From contig NZ_CP109451.1 in NCBI RefSeq assembly GCF_041438865.1, forward strand, positions 434,001 through 498,000: a stretch of 64,000 nt of DNA, read 5' to 3'. Below the pieces are notes generated by a model. It ran no database searches, was not told where the DNA came from, and worked only from the letters and a program-made list of their open reading frames with translations. Origin of the DNA: Streptomyces sp. NBC_01471 (GTDB lineage: Bacteria > Actinomycetota > Actinomycetes > Streptomycetales > Streptomycetaceae). Made by a program: the position numbers and the translations under genes. Below, in pieces: positions 40,788 to 49,324 of the stretch (the stretch's first letter is position 1; every line of letters starts with the position of its first letter).

Positions 40788-41556
40788 CTGCGGCGGAGAG
40801 CGCCGGGGCACCGAAGAGCACGTCCACCGGCAGCCGGTGGACGGACGTCGGCTCGGTGACGGGGGCCCTGAGGGCGACGGCGCCGTTGTGGTGCGGTGCG
40901 CAGGGGAGGTCGATGAACGACCAGCCGGCCGGCCGGCGCGTGGCGTCGGCGCCGAGGTAGTCCAGGGACGGCTGCCTGCTCAGGCCTGTGCCCAGCCCCT
41001 TCAGATAGGCCTCTTTGCGCGTCCAGATCCGGCCGAACGCCTCATGGCGCGCCTCGGGTGACGTGCCGGCCAGCTCCCGTTGTTCGTCGGGGTGCAGGGC
41101 GGGGACGCAGTTGTCGACGGTGCTGGTACGCGGGATGCCCTCGACGTCGGCCCCCACGGGTGCCGACGCGACCCCCACCAGGGCCATGCCCCGGCTGTGG
41201 GAGAGGGAGAAGTGGAACGGCGGGTCGGGGACGGCCACGGCCGGCCGGCCGTGCGGCTCTCCGCAGCCGGGGCACGGCTCGCGTACGAACGGCACGTGCT
41301 GGGGGGCGAGGTCCAGGTAGCGCGCCAGGACCAGGCGCAGCGCGATGTGCGCGGAGAGGTAGAGCACGGAGTCGGCGGGGCGCAGAAACGTCGATCCGCG
41401 GTGGCGTTCGTGGTCGTCGAGATGGCTCTGGTCGATCAGGTGCGCGATCTTGTCGTGCCGCGGCAGGCGCAGCAGCCATACGTCCAGCCACGGGTCGGCG
41501 GGGTCACTCACCCGGGCCGCCGAAGTGCTCGCCTGCAGCAGGTCGCTCCGCTTCAT
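40783..41556 (-). CDS. 4'-phosphopantetheinyl transferase (Sfp type)
   Basis: A 257-residue PPTase that would convert apo-ACP to holo-ACP. FHFSLSHSRGMALVGVASAPVGADVEGI (about residues 114-141) carries the Mg2+-binding Asp137 and Glu139, and FGRIWTRKEAYLKGLGTGL (about 173-191) is the W-x-x-KEA signature. A Cys-x-x-Cys pair (CPGCGEPHGRP) near residue 95 is common in the family. Its start overlaps the carrier protein gene (4 bases), so the pair is coupled and that carrier protein is the most likely substrate, besides the PKS ACP. Confidence 0.93.
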   Translation of the reverse strand: MKRSDLLQASTSAARVSDPADPWLDVWLLRLPRHDKIAHLIDQSHLDDHERHRGSTFLRPADSVLYLSAHIALRLVLARYLDLAPQHVPFVREPCPGCGEPHGRPAVAVPDPPFHFSLSHSRGMALVGVASAPVGADVEGIPRTSTVDNCVPALHPDEQRELAGTSPEARHEAFGRIWTRKEAYLKGLGTGLSRQPSLDYLGADATRRPAGWSFIDLPCAPHHNGAVALRAPVTEPTSVHRLPVDVLFGAPALSAAV

Positions 41557-42023
41557 GTCGTACGCCGGCTTCTCCGGGCGTGGACGGAGTCACCGGGGCC
41601 GAGCTGTCCCGCCAGGCATTCGATCAGCTCCGCGGCGCTGTTGGCCAGAAGCAGCATCTGCAGATTGACCTCGACGCCGAGAGCGGTCTCCATGCGGTTC
41701 TGTATCTGCAGGCCGGCCACGGACCCCACGCCGAGGCTGTTCATCGTGCACCCGGCCGTCTCGACGGCGTTCGGGGCGATGCCCAGCACACGGGCGAGTT
41801 CCTGACGCACGTACTGGTCGATGATGTCGGTCCGCTCCTCCAGCGAGAGGGCGCCCAGGGTGTCCCGGTCCGGGACATGGACCGCGGCTCCGAGTATCTC
41901 TTCGTCGGCGTCCTCGTCCCGGTCGTCGAAATCCCGGTCGTCGATATCCCAGTCGGCGAGATCCCAGTCGGCGAAATCCGGTGCGCCGAAATCCCAAGCG
42001 ATGTCGGTGGGTTGAATGGTCAT
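41553..42023 (-). CDS. Stand-alone carrier protein with a long acidic N-terminal tail
   Basis: A 156-residue PP-binding protein. Residues 1-42 are a low-complexity acidic tail with repeated Asp-Trp and Asp-Asp-Arg-Asp units. Residues about 60-140 form the carrier domain: LSLEERTDIIDQYVRQELARVLGI, then MNSLGVGSVAGLQIQNRMETALGVEVNLQMLLLANSAAELIECL. Ser101 in GVGS should carry phosphopantetheine, as in modular-PKS-type ACPs rather than type II ACPs. It overlaps the PPTase gene. A role in starter-unit or acyl transfer is possible; the true function is unknown. Confidence 0.82.
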   Translation of the reverse strand: MTIQPTDIAWDFGAPDFADWDLADWDIDDRDFDDRDEDADEEILGAAVHVPDRDTLGALSLEERTDIIDQYVRQELARVLGIAPNAVETAGCTMNSLGVGSVAGLQIQNRMETALGVEVNLQMLLLANSAAELIECLAGQLGPGDSVHARRSRRTT

Positions 42024-42038
42024 TGGTTCCCTTCCACG

Positions 42039-43481
42039 TCATGCCACGGGTGTGCGGGCGCTGTGGCGCCGAAGGGGCCGGAGCCCCGTGAGACCTGCGA
42101 GGAGACCCAGCGCACCGACAGCGGTGACCAGGGCCAGGGCGGGGCGGCTGTCCGTCGCGACGGAGGCGGCGGACCCCGACACGCTGTGGCCGTACAGGAG
42201 TGCGGCCACGGCGGCCGGTACCAGGACCGCGCCCAGTTGAACGGCGGTCTGGTAGATGCCCACGGTGGAGGCCCGTTCAGCGGCCGGGACACCGGTGGTG
42301 GCCTGGACGTTCAGGGCGGTGAACGCAAGGACGAACCCGGCCGCCACGCAGAGCAGCGTGGGCAGGACATCGGCCGCGTACGACACCGGTGCGCCGTGCC
42401 GCAGGTACAGGGCGTAGCCGGCCACGGGAACCAGCGCCCCGGCCGCGATCAGCCGGGGCGGGCCGAACCGGCCCACCATGCGGCCGGACAGCAGGGCGGT
42501 GACCGCCAGCGGAAGACTGGCGGGCAGCAGGGCCACGGCGGTCCGCAGCGCGGACCATCCCCACAGCGACTGGAGCTGGAAGGTGATGACCAGCAGCAGC
42601 CCGAGGTAGGACCCGTTCAGCGCCGCGGCACCCAGTGCCGAACGGACCATCGTCGGTTTCGTGAGTACCCCGGACGGCAACAGCGGCTGTGGCGAGGCAC
42701 GTTCGGCCCGTACGCACACGGCGAAGAGCGCCGCGGAGACCAACGCGGCGAGCACGACCCTGGTCCCTCCCCACCCGGCTTGCGGCACCGAGACCACTGC
42801 GTACACGAAGGAGAGGAGACCACCGGTGAAGGTCAGCGCTCCCGTCGTCCCGAGCCCGGCCGGTGCGGCCGGGCCCGGGCTGTCGGCCGGCACCAGACGC
42901 AGGCCGAACACGAACAGGAGCAGCACCACGGGGGCCGGGAAAGCAAGCGTCCAGCGCCAGCTCGCCTCGGTGAGCAGACCGGAGAGCAGCAGCCCCAGGG
43001 TGAACCCGCCTGCTCCGAAGAGGCTGTAGACGGACACCGCCCGGGTACGGGCCGGCCCTTCGGGAAACGTGGAGCCGATGATGGCCAGGCCGGTCGGCGC
43101 GGTCAGCGCGGCGCAGAATCCCTTGACGAGCCGGGTGGCCAGCAACAGGCCGGGTCCGTCGGCGCATCCCGCCACCACGGACGCCGCCGCGAAGACGAGG
43201 AGCGCCGCCAGATAGACCCGCCGCCGCCCGTAACGGGCCACGACACGGCCGCCGAACAGCATCAGACCGCCGAACCCGGCCGCGAATCCGGTCAGTGACC
43301 ACTGCACGGCGGTCAGCGAGAGGTGGAGACCTTCGCCGATCGACGGCATGGCCACCACCACGACGGAGACTTCGAGCGCGTCGACCAGCATGTTGGCGGC
43401 GAGTACGAGCAGCAGCCCCCACAGCCGGGGGCTCCAGTCCGTGGCCGGCGCGGTGTGCGGAGGTGTCTTGAGTGAGGTCAT
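42039..43481 (-). CDS. DHA2-type MFS exporter
   Basis: A 480-residue multi-drug transporter. NMLVDALEVSVVVVAMPSIGEGLHLS is helix 1, GGRVVARYGRRRVYLAALL motif A, RLVKGFCAALTAPTGLAII motif B and GAGGFTLGLLLSGLLTEASWRWTLAFPAPVVLLLF motif C; helix count is about 14. It is embedded in the core operon between the oxygenase-reductase fusion and the carrier protein, the position of the pgaJ/lanJ-type exporters of related clusters, so it is probably the main product exporter. Confidence 0.92.
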   Translation of the reverse strand: MTSLKTPPHTAPATDWSPRLWGLLLVLAANMLVDALEVSVVVVAMPSIGEGLHLSLTAVQWSLTGFAAGFGGLMLFGGRVVARYGRRRVYLAALLVFAAASVVAGCADGPGLLLATRLVKGFCAALTAPTGLAIIGSTFPEGPARTRAVSVYSLFGAGGFTLGLLLSGLLTEASWRWTLAFPAPVVLLLFVFGLRLVPADSPGPAAPAGLGTTGALTFTGGLLSFVYAVVSVPQAGWGGTRVVLAALVSAALFAVCVRAERASPQPLLPSGVLTKPTMVRSALGAAALNGSYLGLLLVITFQLQSLWGWSALRTAVALLPASLPLAVTALLSGRMVGRFGPPRLIAAGALVPVAGYALYLRHGAPVSYAADVLPTLLCVAAGFVLAFTALNVQATTGVPAAERASTVGIYQTAVQLGAVLVPAAVAALLYGHSVSGSAASVATDSRPALALVTAVGALGLLAGLTGLRPLRRHSARTPVA

Positions 43482-43514
43482 GATCCTGTTCCCCGGTCGG
43501 ATGTCGGTCCCTGG

Positions 43515-44276
43515 TCAGCCCAGCAGCGTGCCGCCACTGGCGTCGACGAAGGAGCCGGTGATCCAGCGGGCCTCGTCAGAGGCGAGGAAGGCCACCACGT
43601 CGGCGACGTCCTCGGGCTCGCCGACCCGGTTGAAGGCCGACAGCTGCGCCATCTGCTCCACGGCTTCGGGGATGTCGAAGACGGGGTTGCTGTTGCGCGT
43701 GATGCCGGGCGCGACGCTGTTGATGGTGATCCGCCGGGGCCCGAGGTACTTGGCGAAGTGGAGCGCCAGCTGCTCGACCGCGCCCTTGGTCATCGCGTAG
43801 GCGATCTCGTCCGGGTTGGCGAAATGGGTCAGCCCCGAGGAGATGTTGACGATGCGACCGCCGTCGGGCATGTTCTGCAGCGCGCGCTGGATGAGGAAGA
43901 ACGGCGCCTTGGCGTTGACCGCGAAGAGCCGGTCGAAGAGCTCCGGAGTGGTGTCCTCCGGCTTGACCCCGCCCATGACACCCGCGTTGTTGACGAGGAT
44001 GTCCAGGCTGGTCGAACCGACGCGCTCCCTCAGCCCCTCCTCCAGGCCCAGGAAGAGCTCGTGAACACCGCCGGTGTCACCGAGTTCGGCCCGGACGGCG
44101 AAGGCACTCCCGCCGTCCTTCTCTACGGTGGCGACCGTCTCTTCGGCCGCCTCCTTGTTTTCGGTGTAGTGGACGACGACCAGTGCGCCGTCCTGCGCGA
44201 GCCGTACGGCGGCCGCCCGGCCCATGCCCCGGCTCGACCCGGTGACCAGTGCCGTTTTGCCGTTGAGCCTGCCCAT
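43515..44276 (-). CDS. Independently translated SDR reductase from an internal start within the fusion
   Basis: Inside the fusion, codon Met510 (ATG at 44276) is preceded 8 bases upstream by AAAGGAGAG, a near-perfect RBS, and begins a complete 253-residue SDR (MGRLNGKTALVTGSSRG). In the PgaM system the reductase domain is made as a separate polypeptide from an internal start and assembles with the full-length protein. The sequence here fits that arrangement; actual production is inferred. Confidence 0.7.
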   Translation of the reverse strand: MGRLNGKTALVTGSSRGMGRAAAVRLAQDGALVVVHYTENKEAAEETVATVEKDGGSAFAVRAELGDTGGVHELFLGLEEGLRERVGSTSLDILVNNAGVMGGVKPEDTTPELFDRLFAVNAKAPFFLIQRALQNMPDGGRIVNISSGLTHFANPDEIAYAMTKGAVEQLALHFAKYLGPRRITINSVAPGITRNSNPVFDIPEAVEQMAQLSAFNRVGEPEDVADVVAFLASDEARWITGSFVDASGGTLLG

Positions 44277-45803
44277 GGTGTCTCTCCTTTGATGTCGCGG
44301 TGTCGCCGGTGATCTGTCGGTGGTGACCGGCCCGAACCAGCGGTCGGCGGCGGCGGCGAGGCCCTCCGCCGCCTGACCGGCCCAGGCGATGTGGCCGTCC
44401 GGGCGGACCAGGACGGAATCGGCGCCCTGAAGCGCGCCCGGTCCGGCTCCGGGCGGCAGCGTCGCGGCGACCGTGGTGATGCGGCCGGCCCACGGGGCGG
44501 CGGCCTCGCGCAGTTCGGCGGTGTGTTCGTCGTCGCCGGAGAGGTCGAGGAGCAGCCCGCGCCCGGTGCGCAGGAGCGCCGCCGCTGTGGCCTCTTCGCC
44601 GCCGGCGAGCGGGATGTGCGGGAGCGCCGTGCCCACCAGCGGATGGTCCGTGTCCGCACGGCCGTACCGGACGTCGAGGCCGGAGATCATGCCGGCGAGG
44701 TGGGTACGGACCGGCTCCTGGGACACGAGCTCGCCGAACACCGTCCGGACCGCCTCGACCTCGTGTCCGCCGAGCAGCAGCAGGGCCTGCGCCTTGATGT
44801 TGGCGAGGGTCCGCCGCCCCACGGCGTGGCGTTCGGTGTGGTAGCTGTCGAGCAGGGCGGGGTGTGCAGCCCCGCTGACCTCCCGGGCCAGCTTCCAGCC
44901 GAGGTTGACCGCGTCCTGCAGACCCAGGTTGAGGGCCTGGCCCCCGATGGGCATCTGTACGTGTGCGGCGTCGCCGGCGAACAGAACCCGGTCGTGGCGG
45001 TAGGACTCCAGCTGCCGGCCGGCGTCGCCGAACGAGTTGACCCACAGGGGCGTGCCGCCGGCGATGTCCTCGCCGGTGACACGCTTCCAGGTGTCCGCCA
45101 CGTCCTTGAACGTGGGTTCGCCGGTGCGCTCCCCGGCCCGGCTGCCGAACGCGTGCACCATGACCCGGGTGACGCCGTCGGGCCGTCTGGCCGCGATGGC
45201 GAGGCCCTTGTCCAGCCGTTCGAAGCGCCGGTTGGGGATCTCGATACCGCTGACGTCGGCCCTGATGAGTTCGCGCTGCGCGTCCTGACCGGGGAAGGCG
45301 GCTCCGGTCAGGCGGCGCACCGTACTGTTCTCGCCGTCACAGGCCACGAGGTACTGCCCGCGCAGCCGGACGGTGCCGCCGGGGCCCGCCGCCTCGGCCT
45401 CGACCCCTTCGGCCGTCGCCGTCAGCGCCCGCAGCTCGTGCCCGCGCCGGACCACTGCCCCCAGGGACAGCGCCCACTCCAGCAGGAGTTCCTCGGTGAC
45501 GGTCTGGGGCACCTTCCACTGGCCGGAATAGGGGCCGGGCAGTGTCAGATCGAACGGGATCCCGGCGAAGTGCCCCCGGGGCTCGTTCGGAGGACTGCCG
45601 AGCCCGGCGAGCAGGCCACGGCTGTCCAGGATCCCCATCGTGCGGGCGTGCAGCGTGGAAGCCCTCGACTCGGTCGTCGGCGCGTCCAGCCGGTCGATCA
45701 CGACGACGTCCGCACCGCCGAGTCTCAGTTCACCGGCGAGCATCAGCCCGACGGGCCCCGCGCCGACAACGACGACCTGGGTGTCCAGCGTGTCGCGGGC
45801 CAC
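43515..45803 (-). CDS. Oxygenase-reductase fusion (PgaM/UrdM type), FAD monooxygenase plus SDR
   Basis: A 762-residue bifunctional tailoring enzyme. Residues 1-495 are a group A FAD hydroxylase: VVVVGAGPVGLMLAGELRLGG, then CDGENSTVRRLTGAAFPG, and GDAAHVQMPIGGQALNLGLQDAVNLGWKL. Residues 510-762 are an SDR: TALVTGSSRGMGRAAAV, NNAGVMGG, VNISSGLTHF and YAMTKGAVEQLA with the Ser/Tyr/Lys set. In PgaM and UrdM such fusions hydroxylate C12b and reduce the angucyclinone. GTG 45803 follows GAGGG; a longer upstream frame overlaps the aromatase gene and is not real. An internal start at 44276 can give the reductase alone. Confidence 0.92.
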   Translation of the reverse strand: MARDTLDTQVVVVGAGPVGLMLAGELRLGGADVVVIDRLDAPTTESRASTLHARTMGILDSRGLLAGLGSPPNEPRGHFAGIPFDLTLPGPYSGQWKVPQTVTEELLLEWALSLGAVVRRGHELRALTATAEGVEAEAAGPGGTVRLRGQYLVACDGENSTVRRLTGAAFPGQDAQRELIRADVSGIEIPNRRFERLDKGLAIAARRPDGVTRVMVHAFGSRAGERTGEPTFKDVADTWKRVTGEDIAGGTPLWVNSFGDAGRQLESYRHDRVLFAGDAAHVQMPIGGQALNLGLQDAVNLGWKLAREVSGAAHPALLDSYHTERHAVGRRTLANIKAQALLLLGGHEVEAVRTVFGELVSQEPVRTHLAGMISGLDVRYGRADTDHPLVGTALPHIPLAGGEEATAAALLRTGRGLLLDLSGDDEHTAELREAAAPWAGRITTVAATLPPGAGPGALQGADSVLVRPDGHIAWAGQAAEGLAAAADRWFGPVTTDRSPATPRHQRRDTMGRLNGKTALVTGSSRGMGRAAAVRLAQDGALVVVHYTENKEAAEETVATVEKDGGSAFAVRAELGDTGGVHELFLGLEEGLRERVGSTSLDILVNNAGVMGGVKPEDTTPELFDRLFAVNAKAPFFLIQRALQNMPDGGRIVNISSGLTHFANPDEIAYAMTKGAVEQLALHFAKYLGPRRITINSVAPGITRNSNPVFDIPEAVEQMAQLSAFNRVGEPEDVADVVAFLASDEARWITGSFVDASGGTLLG

Positions 45804-45805
45804 GG

Positions 45806-46783
45806 TCAGCCCTCGTTCCCGGTACGGCTCGGCTCGGCCCCGCGGTTGTTCTCGGCGTAGTCCTTGGCGTGGCCGAGGGTGGCCCGGCTGTTGGTGCTGA
45901 GCGCGGACCGGACGTACTCCCTGGCGTCGCCGACCGTCGCCCCGGCCCCGAGGATCCTGGCGATGTTCTCCGTGTTGAGCACCACGGTGTGCTGGGAGGA
46001 CACCGCGGTCCCGTCCTCGCTCTCCGCGAAGGTCCAGATGCCGGTGTGCAGGGTCATGAGTGCCGGAAGGGTGACCTGCTTGTACGCGATCCGGTCGTAC
46101 GGAAGGCACACCCGGTAGGACTTGGTGGTGTGGGTGGAGCCGTCCTTGGCGCGGGTGTCCATCTCCAGGGTCTGCAGGCCCGGGCTCTCCTCGTCGAGAC
46201 GGACCTTGGCCACGTGCGGCAGCCGCTCCGCCCAGAGATTCGCCTCGTTGATGAAGTCGTAGGCGTCCTTGGCCGAGCCGGTGACCAGGACCGTGTCCTC
46301 GAAGGAGAACGTCACGTCCTCGGAGGCGTGGGCCAGTTCGACGTTGGCCTTCAGCGCGGCCAGCTCCGAGCGGGAGTTGCGGTCGACCGCGTCCTCGATC
46401 CACTGCAGGCTGCCCGGGTCGTCGTCGACGGCCCGGTAGTCGTGCAGCAGCCGGATGCGCGACTCGCGCTCCGAGAGCGGCTCGATGATCCAGGCACCGC
46501 CCATCGCGGCGACCGGCGGGGTGGACACCTCCTGGCGGAAGTCGATGCGCAACCCCTCGGGGTCCAGGGTGCGGCGCGACGTCCAGTTCTTGGCCTCGCC
46601 GTTGGCGGTGGCCCAGATCCGTATGCGCTCCTGCCGCTCGGCGCGCTCGACGTGGTCGACGTAGATGGTCGGCGGGAAGATCCGGGGCCAGTTCTCCACC
46701 TCCGCGATCAGCCGGTAGACGGCGGCGGCCGGGGCCGAGACCGTGATCTCGTGCTCCACCTCGCGTGGGCCGGACTGCGTCAT
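45806..46783 (-). CDS. Aromatase/cyclase, two SRPBCC domains (UrdL/LanL type)
   Basis: A 325-residue didomain START-like cyclase that aromatises the first ring of the C9-reduced polyketide. The N-terminal domain runs VEHEITVSAPAAAVYRLIAEVENWPRIFPPTIYVDHVER; the C-terminal domain begins FSFEDTVLVTGSAKDAYDFINEANLWAERLPHVAKVRL near residue 158. Both have the W-P/W-x-x-x-x-P motif of the family. It stops 2 bases before the oxygenase-reductase start and sits after the ketoreductase gene, in conserved angucycline order. Confidence 0.93.
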   Translation of the reverse strand: MTQSGPREVEHEITVSAPAAAVYRLIAEVENWPRIFPPTIYVDHVERAERQERIRIWATANGEAKNWTSRRTLDPEGLRIDFRQEVSTPPVAAMGGAWIIEPLSERESRIRLLHDYRAVDDDPGSLQWIEDAVDRNSRSELAALKANVELAHASEDVTFSFEDTVLVTGSAKDAYDFINEANLWAERLPHVAKVRLDEESPGLQTLEMDTRAKDGSTHTTKSYRVCLPYDRIAYKQVTLPALMTLHTGIWTFAESEDGTAVSSQHTVVLNTENIARILGAGATVGDAREYVRSALSTNSRATLGHAKDYAENNRGAEPSRTGNEG

Positions 46784-46814
46784 GCTCTTACTCCTTCGTC
46801 TCGGTCGGAACGGT

Positions 46815-47600
46815 TCAGAAGTTGCCCAGACCGCCGCAGACGTTCAGTGCCTGAGCGGTGATGGAAGCGGCGGTGTCGGAGGCCAGATAGCCGACCAGGC
46901 CGGCCACCTCCTCGGGCGAGGAGTAGCGGCCGAGCGGGATCTTCGAGGTGAACTTGTCGAGGATCGCGTCCTCGGTGGTGTCGTAGGCGGCGGCGTAGCC
47001 CTGGCGCACCCGCTGTGCCATCGGCGTCTCCACATAGCCGGGGCAGACCGCGTTGACGGTGATCCCGGTCGGGGCGAGCTCGTTGCCGAGCGCCTTGGTG
47101 AAACCGACCACGCCGTGCTTGGAGGCGGAGTACGGAGCGCCCAGCACCACTCCCTGCTTGCCGGCGGTGGACGCGATGTTGATGATGCGGCCGCGGTCCT
47201 TGTGGCGCATGCCGCCGGCGTTGAGCACCTCACGGGTCACCCGGAAGACGCTGTTGAGGTTGGTGTCGATGACGTCGTTCCACAGCTCGTCCTCGATGTC
47301 GGCCGTGACACCGCCACCACTGCGGCCGGCGTTGTTCACCAGGACGTCGACCGGGCCGAAGCGGTCCACCGCGGTCTGTACGAAGGTCTTCACGTCGTCG
47401 GCGCTGCGCACGTCGAGGGTGGCGCCGTCGGCATCGATGCCCTCCTCGCGCAGCTGCTTGACGGTCGAGGCCACGTTCTCGGTGTTGCGGGCTCCGATGA
47501 ACACCCGGTGGCCCCGGGTGCCCAGGAGCCGGGCGACGGCGAGCCCGATTCCGCTGGTGGCGCCAGTGATGAGGGCGACCCTCTGGTCCTTCTGCGGCAT
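46815..47600 (-). CDS. Polyketide C9 ketoreductase (ActIII/UrdD type)
   Basis: A 261-residue SDR that reduces the C9 keto group of the nascent polyketide. ALITGATSGIGLAVARLLGTRGHRVFIGARN is the NADPH motif, NNAGRSGGGVTADIEDELWNDVIDTNLNSVFRVTRE the central part, IINIASTAGKQGVVLGAPYSASKHGVVGFTKALGNELA the Ser/Tyr/Lys centre, and VCPGYVETPMAQRVR the substrate loop. The sequence is nearly canonical for type II PKS ketoreductases. It lies just after the ACP, from which it is separated by a strong hairpin. Confidence 0.95.
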   Translation of the reverse strand: MPQKDQRVALITGATSGIGLAVARLLGTRGHRVFIGARNTENVASTVKQLREEGIDADGATLDVRSADDVKTFVQTAVDRFGPVDVLVNNAGRSGGGVTADIEDELWNDVIDTNLNSVFRVTREVLNAGGMRHKDRGRIINIASTAGKQGVVLGAPYSASKHGVVGFTKALGNELAPTGITVNAVCPGYVETPMAQRVRQGYAAAYDTTEDAILDKFTSKIPLGRYSSPEEVAGLVGYLASDTAASITAQALNVCGGLGNF

Positions 47601-47634
47601 GTCTTCTCTTCTCCTGTGGTCAGGGTTCTGGGGC

Positions 47635-47670
47635 CCGCCGGGCGGATGGGCAAGCGCCTCCGCCCGGCGG
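47635..47670 (-). terminator. 12-bp-stem hairpin between the ACP and ketoreductase genes
   Basis: Bases 47635-47646 and 47659-47670 are perfectly complementary around a 12-base loop, within the 81-base gap between the ACP stop and the ketoreductase start. It may be a partial terminator or RNA-stability element that makes the ACP and upstream genes more abundant than the tailoring genes downstream. Confidence 0.6.
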
Positions 47671-47681
47671 ACGGACGGGTC

Positions 47682-47954
47682 TCAGGCGGCCTGGGCCACG
47701 GCCCCGAGGTGGGAGTTGACGATGTCCACCAGCTCGCGCGGGGTCGCCGCTTCGGTGAGCGCGGAGTCGTCGAGCTCGATGTCGTACTCGCGCTCGATCC
47801 GCCCGCCGGTCTCCAGGAGGGCGAGCGACTCGTAGCCGAGCTTCTCGAAGTCGGTGTCGAGGATGTCGCCGTCCAGGCTGACTCCCTCGCCTTCGCCTGC
47901 ACCCTCAAGCAGAATCCGCTTGAGGTCGTCGAGGGTGAAGTTCTGAATTGCCAC
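47682..47954 (-). CDS. Type II PKS acyl carrier protein
   Basis: A 90-residue acidic ACP. LDDLKRILLEGAGEGEGVSLDGDILDTDFEKLGYESLALLETGGRIEREYDIELDDSALTEA contains Ser43 in GYESL, the phosphopantetheine site typical of aromatic PKS ACPs. It follows the KSbeta gene by 155 bases and completes the minimal PKS. The gap before it (47955-48109) contains a small GGCGCC hairpin at 48048-48063 and nothing coding. Confidence 0.95.
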   Translation of the reverse strand: MAIQNFTLDDLKRILLEGAGEGEGVSLDGDILDTDFEKLGYESLALLETGGRIEREYDIELDDSALTEAATPRELVDIVNSHLGAVAQAA

Positions 47955-48109
47955 GGTGTTCCCTTCGTCTTCGGTGCGTCATGTCATGGGGCACAGCTAC
48001 GCCCCCGCCGGCCTCGGGGGATTCGACCGACAGGGGCGCAGTTCGGAGGCGCCGTCCGGCGCCGCGGCAGGCGGAGTTCGCCGGGAAGGCGAACGTGGCC
48101 CGCTGGGCG

Positions 48110-49324
48110 CTAGTCGACGGCGCGTACGACCACGGCGGAGTTGAAGCCGCCGTGGCCCCGGGCCAGTACCAGAGCCGTACGCACCTCGGCGGTGCGGGGC
48201 CGGCTGGTCACCAGGTCCAGGTCATAGTCGGCAGCGGCTTCGACATTCACGGTGGGCGGGATGAGCCCCTCCTGAATGGCGAGCATCGCTGCCGCGAGGT
48301 CGAGCGGGGCCGCGCCGGAGTACAGGCGGCCGGTCATGGTCTTGGGCGCGGTGACCGGGACGCCCCGGGGACCGAAGACCGCGTTGATCGCTTCGGCCTC
48401 GATACGGTCGAGTTCGGGTACCGCCGCGGCGTCCGCGAAGACCACGTCGACGTCACCGGGCTGCACACCCGCTTCGTCCAGGGCCAGTTCCATCGCCCTG
48501 CGCAGCCCGGGCGGACGGCCGCTGCACGGCCGGGGGTCGAACGTCGAGCCGTATCCGGAGATCTCACCGTAGACGTCCGCCCCGCGTGCACGGGCGGACT
48601 CGGCGTCCTCCAGAACGAGGATCGCACCGCCTTCGCCGGGCACATGGCCCCGGGCGTCCGCGTCGAAGGGCAGGTAGGCGCGTTCCGCGTCCTCACTCGT
48701 GCTGAGCCGGCCGCTCGCCAGCTGCGCGACCCAGCCCCAGGGGCAGATCGAGGCGTCGACGCCACCGGAGACGATGAGCGGGGTGCCCTTGCGGATCTGC
48801 CTCCGTGCCTGAGCCACCGCGTCGAGGCCGCCGGCCTGATCGCTGACCACCACACCGCTGGGGCCCTTCATGCCCTGCCGGATGGAGATCTGGCCGCTGT
48901 TGACGGCGTAGAACCAGGCGAAGGACTGGTAGGCGCTGACGTGCTTGCTGCCCTTGCTCCACAGCTTCCGCAGTTCGTCCTGGCCGAACTCGAAGCCGCC
49001 CGAGGAGCTGGCCGTGATGACGCCCATGTCGAACTCGGGCAGTTCGTCCGGGCGTACACCGGCGTCGGCGAGCGCCCAGTCCGTCGCGGCCAGCGCGAGG
49101 CGGGTCATGTGGTCCGTCTGGGGAAGCAGCCGGCTGGGCAGGTGGTCCTCGGCGGCGAAGCCGGGGACCTCTCCGGCCAGCCGCGCCGGGTACTGAGCCG
49201 CGTCGAACCGGGTGACCGGCCCGATGCCGCTCTTCCCGGCGCGGGTGGCCGCCCAGAAGTCCCGGGCTCCGAGGCCATTGGGCGACGCGACGCCCAGGCC
49301 CGTCACTACCACCGACGTGGTCAT
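48110..49324 (-). CDS. Ketosynthase chain-length factor (KSbeta)
   Basis: A 404-residue ketosynthase-like subunit that sets polyketide length as heterodimer with KSalpha. The catalytic Cys is replaced by Gln in VVSDQAGGLDAVAQA (about residue 165), the hallmark of decarboxylating KSbeta. VSGGVDASICPWGWVAQ and LPFDADARGHVPGEGGAILVLEDAESARARGA are typical. ATG 49324 overlaps the KSalpha stop by 4 bases, the standard coupling. Type and context indicate a decaketide, as in angucyclines, though length cannot be proven by reading. Confidence 0.95.
   Translation of the reverse strand: MTTSVVVTGLGVASPNGLGARDFWAATRAGKSGIGPVTRFDAAQYPARLAGEVPGFAAEDHLPSRLLPQTDHMTRLALAATDWALADAGVRPDELPEFDMGVITASSSGGFEFGQDELRKLWSKGSKHVSAYQSFAWFYAVNSGQISIRQGMKGPSGVVVSDQAGGLDAVAQARRQIRKGTPLIVSGGVDASICPWGWVAQLASGRLSTSEDAERAYLPFDADARGHVPGEGGAILVLEDAESARARGADVYGEISGYGSTFDPRPCSGRPPGLRRAMELALDEAGVQPGDVDVVFADAAAVPELDRIEAEAINAVFGPRGVPVTAPKTMTGRLYSGAAPLDLAAAMLAIQEGLIPPTVNVEAAADYDLDLVTSRPRTAEVRTALVLARGHGGFNSAVVVRAVD

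Noticed and set aside
44391..45860. + strand open frame opposite the oxygenase gene.
   Set aside because: Shadow of the PgaM-type gene; no motifs and no RBS.
43515..46403. Minus-strand frame extending upstream of the oxygenase-reductase to 46403.
   Set aside because: The extra part overlaps the aromatase gene in another frame and is not protein-like; GTG 45803 with an RBS explains the gene.
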